Assembly: GCA_900769275.1 (NCBI GenBank)
Contig: CAAGGA010000063.1
Coordinates: forward strand, 1-12,776
Length of the DNA: 12,776 bases
DNA from: an uncultured Prevotella sp.
GTDB lineage: Bacteria > Bacteroidota > Bacteroidia > Bacteroidales > Bacteroidaceae
Direction of reading: 5' to 3'
Shown: piece by piece, positions 6,907-12,776 of the stretch
How the letters are laid out: every line of letters begins with the position of its first letter
Numbering within the stretch: the first letter of the stretch is position 1
Translations under genes and position numbers: made by a program
The notes under the pieces: generated by a model
Told to the model about the DNA's origin: nothing
Database searches by the model: none
The model's input: only the letters and a program-made list of their open reading frames with translations

Positions 6907-6966
6907 TCGCTTCGCTTTTACGGAGGTTACGGAGGTTACGGAGGTTACGTATATTCCGCACAACCG
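6905..6966. repeat. Inverted-repeat block, left arm
   Basis: This arm is the reverse complement of 7133-7176. It begins GGTCGCTTCGCTTTTACGGA and ends TACGTATATTCCGCACAACC plus G. The match is exact over all 44 bases of the right arm, apart from 18 extra bases here: two additional copies of the 9-mer TTACGGAGG (three at 6918-6944, one in the right arm). The arms enclose the 8-bp array and the susCD terminator. Confidence 0.85.
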
Positions 6967-7011
6967 CATAACCGCATAACCGTATAACCGCATAACCGTA
7001 TAACCGTATAA
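6964..7011. repeat. Six tandem copies of the octamer CCGYATAA
   Basis: Units at 6964, 6972, 6980, 6988, 6996 and 7004 read CCGCATAA, CCGCATAA, CCGTATAA, CCGCATAA, CCGTATAA, CCGTATAA. Only the fourth base varies, always C or T. The same octamer recurs in the same orientation at 7175-7198. Confidence 0.9.
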
Positions 7012-7023
7012 TCTATTCGCTGG

Positions 7024-7054
7024 CGAAGATACATAAAAAAAACCAAACGGCAAA
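7024..7054 (-). promoter_or_regulatory. Possible promoter of the Rpn gene, overlapping the susCD terminator
   Basis: On the minus strand, TTTG (7054-7051) is followed after 19 bases by TATCTTCG (7031-7024), one mismatch from TAnnTTTG. The TTTG lies inside the terminator stem and the -7 element just beyond its T-run. If real, the Rpn mRNA would start near 7018 with a leader of about 145 nt containing all the octamer and nonamer repeats. No better element is seen closer to the Rpn start. Confidence 0.3.
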
Positions 7055-7088
7055 ACAATCTGTAAAAAAAGATTGTTTTGCCGTTTGG
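7035..7088 (-). terminator. Rho-independent terminator of the susC-susD operon
   Basis: A perfect 19-bp stem (CCAAACGGCAAAACAATCT at 7043-7061, complement at 7070-7088) has an 8-base loop. On the minus strand it is followed directly by eight T (7042-7035). It lies about 145 bases after the SusD stop and separates the operon from the Rpn gene. Confidence 0.92.
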
Positions 7089-7112
7089 CTGTATGGTGAT
7101 AAGTTTCCCGGT

Positions 7113-7143
7113 TTTACGGTTGTGCGGCTTTACGGTTGTGCGG
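7113..7143. repeat. Direct repeat TTTACGGTTGTGCGG, two copies
   Basis: TTTACGGTTGTGCGG occurs at 7113-7127 and 7129-7143, separated by one base (period 16). The second copy overlaps the start of the right inverted-repeat arm. Confidence 0.85.
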
Positions 7144-7176
7144 AATATACGTAACCTCCGTAAAAGCGAAGCGACC
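7133..7176. repeat. Inverted-repeat block, right arm
   Basis: This is the 44-base reverse complement of 6905-6966 once two extra 9-mers in the left arm are removed. It lies in the 3'-UTR of the susD transcript, before the terminator. It contains one copy of the nonamer CCTCCGTAA. Confidence 0.85.
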
Positions 7177-7225
7177 GTATAACCGCATAACCGTATAACC
7201 GAAAATCAACCTTATAACCGAGTAA
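7175..7225. repeat. Second CCGYATAA octamer array
   Basis: Three exact octamers (7175-7182 CCGTATAA, 7183-7190 CCGCATAA, 7191-7198 CCGTATAA) are followed by degraded copies CCTTATAA (7210-7217) and CCGAGTAA (7218-7225). The array ends nine bases before the SusD stop codon and has the same orientation as the array at 6964-7011. Confidence 0.8.
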
Positions 7226-7234
7226 CCACGATTA

Positions 7235-9400
7235 TCAATATCCCGGGTTCTGCCAGAAGCTCTGGTCAGGAGCGGAGTACTGCATTACGCCGTTGGCATC
7301 CTGTGAAACGCTGAGGTTTCCGCTGTTCTTGACAGAGAGGAACTCAGTGTTAGGGATTGGGCGATAGTAGTGCTTCACAGCGATGTTCTTGGAAGCCTGA
7401 GCGTTATACTTCTTCACGTGGTCGATGAGAGTATGAGTGCGCTTGAGGTCGAACCAGCGCTGGAACTCACCGCAAAGCTCGATAGCACGCTCACGAAGGA
7501 TAGTCTCGATGGTGCAGGTGTTCTCACCATATACAGCAGAGAGGGAGTTGTCCTTACCGCTGATAGCACGCTTTGCGCGAAGAGCGTCGATGGTCTTGGC
7601 TGCCTGAGCGGCGTTGCCTGTCTGGAGTTCGCACTCAGCCTGGATGAGATACATCTCAGCAAGGCGGAGCACCATGAAGTCACGTGCAGAGATATCGTAT
7701 GTGAGGTTAGGATAATTCTCGTTTACCTGATCGTCAAGGAACTTCTTGATGCCTGGGAAAGAGCGGCGTCCTTCAATCTTCTCCTGGTTGTAACGGCTGT
7801 CACCATATACGTCAGATACTGCCTTGCCACCCTCTGTAGGGAGAGCTGTTGCCATATCGCCAGAGGTATATACAGGGATATCACCACCGAAAGCGAACTG
7901 GAGACGATACTTGTTCTTTGCCTCAGCCTGGAGAGCCTTACCTTCCTCTGAGTCACCGTCGAGGATAGAATATACGATAGCGTTTACACCACCATTGAAG
8001 TAGTTGCCATCCTCCTTGTAAGCCTCGTCGTAAGACTTGCCTTCCTGAAGGTCCATATCAGGATAGTTCACAGGGTTCTGAGCGAGTTCCTTAGGACAGT
8101 TGTAGTGGTCGAGCAGTGTACCGTTGTAACGCTGGTCGGTATCCTTGATCTTAGCAAGCTCTGTCCAGAGGTAGAGAGAAGGGAGGTAACGTGTGAATCC
8201 ACGTCCGTAAGGAGAGTAGTAGTTTGTACAATCCACGTTAGCACCAGTCTTCTTTGAAGGGATAAGAGCCTTCTTTGAGTCGGTAACACGCTGGAATACG
8301 CATGTGTTCTTGTTGCCGGAACCACCGAGGTCGGTACATCCGTTGTTCCAAAGGCTTACGAACATGAGGAGCATTGCAGAGCCACCTTGGTTCTTATAGC
8401 CCTTACGGGTAAGGAGAGAGTTGAACTCGCCAGTGCCATTGTCAGCGAAACGATAAGGCACGCAGTTGTCATTACCGCTTGAGAGGCTGTTGCTATAGTG
8501 TACGGCGAAGAGGTTTTCAGCGTTCTTATTAGCCTCCTCATTGTTGAGGTTCCATGTGTCGGTATAGCGATCATAGAACTTAGCACCAGAGTTAGCGATA
8601 ACGTCCTTTGCAGCATTGAGAGCCTCAGTGTAGAGATTGCCGTAACCCTCTACAGAGTTAGCACCGAGCCAAGAAGCAGCATAGAGAGCTACGCGAGCGT
8701 AGAGAGCCTCAGCACTGTAGTATGTAGCACGTCCTACGCCTGTTGCCTTGTTGGCATCAGTCACGCCACCCTTCTGGAAGTAGTCCATAGAAGTCTTGAG
8801 GTCATCGAGAATATTCTTGTAGATGACAGCTTCAGGCTGACGTACTGGGTTGAGGTTTGTCTCGGTGAAAGCCTTATCATTGTAAGGTGCTGGACCCCAG
8901 ATAGCCACGATCTGAGAGTAGTAGAGAGCGCGGAGGAAGTAAGCATCGCCGAGGTAAGCGTCCTTCTTGCTCTGCTCGATAGCGCTGCAATCAGGCACAT
9001 ACTTCATAGTATTGTTGCATACGTCGATGCCGGCATAGAAGAGCTCCCAGTACTGGTCGAGGCAATGGTTGTCGTTTACGGCGTTGGTACCACCAGTAGA
9101 AGAGTAACCATAGCACTCAGCAGAGATGTCGTATGAGCAGAGAGACTTCTGCTTGTTGTCGTAACCATAGTAGAAGAGGTCAGAACCCATCTCGGCAAGA
9201 CCGAGTGAAGGCTCCTTGCCCCACCATCCACGGGTGTATGCGTATGCTGAAGAGACGAGTCCGTCGATACCAGTTTCGGTCTGGTAAGCGAGGTCAGCAG
9301 TCTCACCTGTCTTGTTGTCCTCATCGAGGAAGTCAGAGCAGGATGTAGCGCCAAGTCCTAATGTGGCAGCTACGAGGAATATATTGATATACTTTTTCAT
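7235..9400 (-). CDS. SusD/RagB family nutrient-binding outer-membrane lipoprotein
   Basis: Surface lipoprotein that forms a lid over the partner SusC barrel and captures an oligomeric nutrient, usually a glycan. Residues 1-20 are a lipoprotein signal ending GATS-C21. The acidic stretch after the cysteine (SDFLDED, 22-28) resembles the Bacteroidetes surface-export signal. The SusD N-terminal helical domain covers roughly 22-230, with the typical motif GDAYFLRALYYSQIVAIWG at 151-169. The C-terminal RagB/SusD part has RLAEMYLIQAEC (579-590), the ERAIELCGEFQRWFDLKR stretch (about 637-654) and the ending FWQNPGY. At 721 residues it is long for the family. It follows susC by 15 bases, so the two are co-transcribed. 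The gene ends in tandem stops (TGA TAA), and the operon terminator is at 7035-7088. Ligand identity cannot be inferred. Confidence 0.95.
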   Translation of the reverse strand: MKKYINIFLVAATLGLGATSCSDFLDEDNKTGETADLAYQTETGIDGLVSSAYAYTRGWWGKEPSLGLAEMGSDLFYYGYDNKQKSLCSYDISAECYGYSSTGGTNAVNDNHCLDQYWELFYAGIDVCNNTMKYVPDCSAIEQSKKDAYLGDAYFLRALYYSQIVAIWGPAPYNDKAFTETNLNPVRQPEAVIYKNILDDLKTSMDYFQKGGVTDANKATGVGRATYYSAEALYARVALYAASWLGANSVEGYGNLYTEALNAAKDVIANSGAKFYDRYTDTWNLNNEEANKNAENLFAVHYSNSLSSGNDNCVPYRFADNGTGEFNSLLTRKGYKNQGGSAMLLMFVSLWNNGCTDLGGSGNKNTCVFQRVTDSKKALIPSKKTGANVDCTNYYSPYGRGFTRYLPSLYLWTELAKIKDTDQRYNGTLLDHYNCPKELAQNPVNYPDMDLQEGKSYDEAYKEDGNYFNGGVNAIVYSILDGDSEEGKALQAEAKNKYRLQFAFGGDIPVYTSGDMATALPTEGGKAVSDVYGDSRYNQEKIEGRRSFPGIKKFLDDQVNENYPNLTYDISARDFMVLRLAEMYLIQAECELQTGNAAQAAKTIDALRAKRAISGKDNSLSAVYGENTCTIETILRERAIELCGEFQRWFDLKRTHTLIDHVKKYNAQASKNIAVKHYYRPIPNTEFLSVKNSGNLSVSQDANGVMQYSAPDQSFWQNPGY

Positions 9401-9415
9401 TGTATTGTATCGGAA

Positions 9416-12400
9416 TTAGAATGTTACATTAACACCTACAACTACCTGCTTAGCGAGTGGGAATGTCACAGCACCACCACGCTCTGAGTCATAACCGCTG
9501 ATTTCACCAGTGGTGATGAAGTTCTTGAGTGAGCAGTAGAACTTGGCATTCTGGATCATAGCGTTCTTGAGCACGCTCTTAGGCAAGAGGTAAGAGAGGG
9601 TGATATCCTTGATCTTGAAGTAGTCTGCCTTTACCATGCATACCGCATTCTTGTATGTTGCACCGCCTGCACTTGAAGCACCAGGTGATGGGATGATGGT
9701 GTTGGTGTTCTCTGGAGTCCAGTAGCTGAGCTCACCCCAGTTAGCATTGTCGTAAACATAGAGGTTGTAACCACCGTAGTCCATATATCCACCGAGACGA
9801 GCCATCATCTGCACAGAGAGTGAGAGGTTCTTGTAGGTGAATGTATTTGTCATACCGAGGATAGCCTTTGGAGTGCGATTGAAGATAATCTTGTCATCAT
9901 CATTGATGATACCGTTCAGATCCTGATCGACAACGCGGAGGGTACCTGGGTTACCATAATCTGCATAAGGCTTCTGGAAGTCGAGACCTGTCTTTGCCTT
10001 GAAGTCAGCAACGTACTGGTCAAACTCGCCGATGCCCCAGCAGTTCTGTATCTCATACTGTGAGTAAGCTGAGATAGACTCGCCTACCTTGAGGATGTCG
10101 TTACCGTCAACTACCTGGTCAACGCCGTCGCGGAGCTTGCTTACCTCGTCCTTTGACATAGTGAGGGAAGCGTTTACGTCCCACTTGAAGTCCTCTGTCT
10201 GTACAGGAACGCCATTGAGTGAAACCTCAAGACCGTGTCCCTTTGTCTCACCCACGTTGCCGAGAGTAGAGGTATATACAGATGATGCAGGAGCTGTCAT
10301 GTAGTAGAGGAGGTCGTAAGTCTTGCTGATGTAGTAGTCGATACCACCATTGATACGGCCATTGAGGAATGAGAAGTCAAGACCGAGGTCGAATGCAGAT
10401 GTCTTCTCCCATGTAAGCTCTGGGTTTGCCATTGTCATAGGTGCCTTGTTTGTAGAGTTAGGCACGATGGCAGAGATGGTAGCGAGAGTCATGTAAGGGT
10501 CGATAGCGGCGTTACCGGAGAGACCCCATGATACGCGGAGCTTCAAGTTGTCGAGCCAAGACTTGGTGCCAGCCATGAACTTTTCCTCAGAGATACGCCA
10601 GCCAGCACTTGCAGATGGGAAGTAACCCCACTTGTGACCGTCGGCGAGAACGGAAGAACCGTCAGCACGGAGAGAAGCCTGGAAGAGGTAACGGTCGAGG
10701 TAAGAATAGTTGAGACGTGCGAAGAAAGAGAGCATCGAGCTCTTCACGTATGAAGAAGATGTCTTAGGAGAAGCAATCTTGCTGACATCATAGAATGAGC
10801 TCTTGAAATAGTGCTCTGCACCTGCGTCACCTTCGATAGTGCTTGCTTCCTTCACGGTCTGTGTCATTTCGTGACCAAGGAGAGCAGTGAAGTCGTGGTC
10901 GCTGCCGATTCCGAAGTTGTAGTTGGCTGTATTCTGCCATACATACTTAGTGCTTGTAGAGTTAGCGAGAGTGATGTATGAGGTAGTAGGAGTCTGGAAA
11001 CGTCCGATACTATACATATCCTGGTACATACCGTCACGAGCGTTGCTGCGGTCGAGGGTGAAGTTGCTCTTGAGAGTCATGCCATTGACAGGAGTGAGCT
11101 GGAGATATGCACTGCCGAAGAAGCGTGTCGTCTCGATATTACGCTGGAAAGCACCGTCCACCTCGTCGAGGAGAGGGTTTCCGTGAGCGTCATAGAAGTA
11201 GCTTGGCTTCTGGATAATGTTGCCATCAGAATCATAAGGATGAGCGATAGTGGTCATCTTGAGAGCAAGATTATATACGCCGCTGTTACGCTTGTCGTTG
11301 TCCTTGTAAGCATAAGAGAGGGAAGTACCAATCTTTACGATGCTGTTGATCTTGTGGTCGATGTTCACACGACCGGTGTAACGCTTGAACTCATCATTAT
11401 TGAGCATACCCTTGTCGTCCATCATAGACAATGCCACATTGAAGTTTGTCTTGTCAGTACCACCGTTTACGTTCACCTCATAGTTCTGAGTGAGACCGTT
11501 CTGGAGGATCATATCCATCCAATCGGTGTAAGAACCATTCTTCACGATGTCGTTGTAGAGGTTCAGACCTGAGTAAGAATGCACTGCACCGCCGAGGAGG
11601 CTCTCAGCTGTAGCGTTGCCCTTGGAGAAGTCCCAACCGTTCTCAGCAGCTATCTGATAGTTCTTTGCAGCAACAAGACGCTGCACTTCTGCGTCACCAT
11701 ACATTGGCTTGAGCACGTTAGCAGCAGAATTGAATGAGAGATAAGCATTGAATCCCACGTTGGTCTTGCCAGACTTACCACGCTTTGTGGTAATGATGAT
11801 AACGCCGTTAGCACCCTTTGTACCATAGATGGCTGTAGAAGCAGCGTCCTTCAGGACGTCCATAGACTCGATTTCAGAAGCAGGAATATCAAGTGTAGAA
11901 CCGTATTCCACTCCGTCCACGAGGATAAGAGGATTGTTGCTTGCGAGGATAGAACGGTTGCCACGGAGCTTCATGCTGACGCCTGAACCTGCCTGACCGT
12001 CGCTCTGCTGAAGGTCAACGCCTGGCACCTTAGCCTGCATAGCCTGAAGAGCATTGGCACTTGCCACCTTAGCGAGCTCCTCTGCCTTGACAGAAGCCAC
12101 AGCACCGGTGAGGTCCTTCTTCTTCATCACGCCGTAACCTACTACTACAACGTCGTTGAGGGTAGTGTTGTCGTCCTCCATTGTGATTTCAATGGTTGAC
12201 TTACCTTTCACATCGACAGTCTGACTCTTCATTCCAACATAGGAAATGGCGAGCTGTCCTGCCTGCTTGAGATTGATGGTGAAGTTACCGTCAATATCGG
12301 TAACGGTACCGTTCTGGGTACCCTTCTCCATGATGGTGGCGCCGATTACAGGGTCACCAAAGGAGTCCTTCACATTACCTTTCACGGTCTGCGCCTGAAT

Positions 12401-12466
12401 AGTGCCCACAATCATTGTAAGCATCAGCGCCAGCGCAATGCGAATTGTCTTTAAATTACCAAACAT
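9416..12466 (-). CDS. SusC/RagA family TonB-linked outer-membrane transporter
   Basis: TonB-dependent barrel that imports the ligand captured by the adjacent SusD protein. The ATG at 12466 is chosen because MFGNLKTIRIALALMLTMIVGTIQAQ is a clean signal peptide. An upstream in-frame ATG at 12529 would add 21 residues and bury the signal, so it is disfavoured. In order (1016-residue numbering): carboxypeptidase-D-like regulatory domain, about 28-98 (VKGNVKDSFGDPVIGATI...GTVTDIDGNF); TonB-box-like segment DVVVVGYG, 105-112; plug domain, about 119-229, with NPLILVDGVEYG and the SusC signature DVLKDAASTAIYGTKGANGV; then the 22-strand barrel to a terminal aromatic residue (VGVNVTF). No STN domain is present, so direct FecR-type sigma signalling is not expected. 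It heads a two-gene operon with susD. Confidence 0.95.
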   Translation of the reverse strand: MFGNLKTIRIALALMLTMIVGTIQAQTVKGNVKDSFGDPVIGATIMEKGTQNGTVTDIDGNFTINLKQAGQLAISYVGMKSQTVDVKGKSTIEITMEDDNTTLNDVVVVGYGVMKKKDLTGAVASVKAEELAKVASANALQAMQAKVPGVDLQQSDGQAGSGVSMKLRGNRSILASNNPLILVDGVEYGSTLDIPASEIESMDVLKDAASTAIYGTKGANGVIIITTKRGKSGKTNVGFNAYLSFNSAANVLKPMYGDAEVQRLVAAKNYQIAAENGWDFSKGNATAESLLGGAVHSYSGLNLYNDIVKNGSYTDWMDMILQNGLTQNYEVNVNGGTDKTNFNVALSMMDDKGMLNNDEFKRYTGRVNIDHKINSIVKIGTSLSYAYKDNDKRNSGVYNLALKMTTIAHPYDSDGNIIQKPSYFYDAHGNPLLDEVDGAFQRNIETTRFFGSAYLQLTPVNGMTLKSNFTLDRSNARDGMYQDMYSIGRFQTPTTSYITLANSTSTKYVWQNTANYNFGIGSDHDFTALLGHEMTQTVKEASTIEGDAGAEHYFKSSFYDVSKIASPKTSSSYVKSSMLSFFARLNYSYLDRYLFQASLRADGSSVLADGHKWGYFPSASAGWRISEEKFMAGTKSWLDNLKLRVSWGLSGNAAIDPYMTLATISAIVPNSTNKAPMTMANPELTWEKTSAFDLGLDFSFLNGRINGGIDYYISKTYDLLYYMTAPASSVYTSTLGNVGETKGHGLEVSLNGVPVQTEDFKWDVNASLTMSKDEVSKLRDGVDQVVDGNDILKVGESISAYSQYEIQNCWGIGEFDQYVADFKAKTGLDFQKPYADYGNPGTLRVVDQDLNGIINDDDKIIFNRTPKAILGMTNTFTYKNLSLSVQMMARLGGYMDYGGYNLYVYDNANWGELSYWTPENTNTIIPSPGASSAGGATYKNAVCMVKADYFKIKDITLSYLLPKSVLKNAMIQNAKFYCSLKNFITTGEISGYDSERGGAVTFPLAKQVVVGVNVTF

Positions 12467-12515
12467 AGTTGAATCGTTAGTTTTATTAATAATAAATAAT
12501 AAGTGTTTTTTTCGG

Positions 12516-12566
12516 TTAGCAAGGCGCATGATACACAGGCTGAGGATAATGAGATTCTTCAGTCAT
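12516..12566 (-). CDS. Candidate 16-codon upstream ORF in the susC leader (speculative)
   Basis: ATG at 12566 to TAA at 12516-12518 on the minus strand encodes MTEESHYPQPVYHAPC. It lies inside the predicted susC 5' leader, about 50 bases before the susC start, and overlaps the disfavoured in-frame ATG at 12529 in another frame. It could be a leader peptide coupling translation to operon expression, or a chance ORF. Confidence 0.15.
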   Translation of the reverse strand: MTEESHYPQPVYHAPC

Positions 12567-12622
12567 GAGTATTTTACGTATTAATCTTTGATAATTTTAG
12601 TTAGTGTTAGACTATTTGGCTG

Positions 12623-12630
12623 CAAAATTA
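12623..12630 (-). promoter_or_regulatory. -7 promoter element of the susC-susD operon
   Basis: The minus strand reads TAATTTTG followed by CA, a full match to TAnnTTTG. The only nearby TTTG (12658-12655) is 24 bases upstream, longer than the usual spacing of about 20, so the -33 element is weak. That would suit a promoter needing an activator, as many SusCD operons do. Transcription would begin near 12616-12618 and give a leader of about 150 nt. Confidence 0.6.
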
Positions 12631-12776
12631 CGAAAAAATATCAACTATACATTACAAAACATGATATTTTTTTTACAAAAGACGAAAAAAAACCAATATT
12701 TTCTTTCTCCGACCTGTTTTCATGCCTTTTTCCTTACTCTTCCCTTGCTCTTCCCAAGGTGGGTTCCGATAATCCC

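Larger units (their letters stand above)
12467..12776. other. susC leader and upstream region, no confident gene
   Basis: This stretch holds the predicted susC 5' leader (12467 to about 12617), the promoter element at 12623-12630, and A/T-rich DNA to about 12710. The last 60 bases are C/T-rich with imperfect CTCTTCCC and CTTCCC repeats. No sigma factor, anti-sigma factor, two-component regulator or complete ORF is seen before the window ends. Confidence 0.5.

Noticed and set aside
6820..7053. Minus-strand 77-codon ORF across the repeat region
   Set aside because: It is made of translated octamer and nonamer repeats and overlaps the Rpn start in another frame, so it looks noncoding.
6882..7225. 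CRISPR array
   Set aside because: The repeats are 8-16 bases and contiguous, without unique spacers of regular length, and no cas genes are present.
8498..9136. Plus-strand ORF of 212 codons opposite susD
   Set aside because: Antisense shadow of the susD frame, rich in Ser/Val/Glu without recognisable motifs.
12467..12529. Upstream in-frame start for SusC at 12529
   Set aside because: It would place 21 hydrophilic residues ahead of an intact signal peptide; the ATG at 12466 gives a normal signal peptide.
12673..12774. Minus-strand frame open to the right edge, ending at 12673
   Set aside because: The Lys/Arg-rich translation of 33 codons comes from purine-rich low-complexity DNA and ends close to the susC promoter; there is not enough to call a partial gene.

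Overview
The window looks like a piece of a Bacteroidales genome, most likely a Prevotella/Segatella-type gut or oral bacterium. The evidence is a SusC/SusD outer-membrane pair, a secreted pectate lyase, start codons preceded by A/T-rich leaders rather than clear Shine-Dalgarno sites, and several copies of the Bacteroidetes promoter element TAnnTTTG. There are five solid protein genes. The rest is intergenic DNA unusually rich in hairpins and short repeats.

Layout. 156-2375 (+) is a secreted PL1-type pectate lyase. 2376-2916 is a 541-base gap holding tandem repeats, a 33-base near-palindrome, a strong hairpin terminator, and a leftward consensus promoter that may drive a roughly 200-nt transcript with a 32-codon ORF. 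2917-5730 (+) is a periplasmic M16 zinc peptidase. A bidirectional hairpin at 5835-5871 separates it from the convergent gene at 5942-6871 (-), an Rpn-type PD-(D/E)XK nuclease. 6872-7234 is a repeat cluster centred on the susCD terminator. 7235-9400 (-) is a SusD lipoprotein and 9416-12466 (-) a SusC TonB-dependent transporter; they form one operon transcribed right to left from a promoter near 12623-12630, with a leader of about 150 nt.

How the genes relate. SusC and SusD should act together to bind and import a glycan or other oligomer, but no regulator, glycoside hydrolase or SusE/F-like gene lies beside them here, so the substrate cannot be named. The pectate lyase could release pectin oligosaccharides, but it is on the other strand, about 5 kb away and behind several terminators. 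A shared locus is therefore not supported. The M16 peptidase looks like a stand-alone housekeeping or periplasmic-clearance gene. The Rpn gene is the accessory element: it sits among repeats, and its family is linked to recombination and phage defence.

No clear new multi-gene system is visible. The best leads are the small leftward transcription unit at 2513-2744, the inverted-repeat block around the susCD terminator, and a possible internal-start C-terminal product of the Rpn gene.
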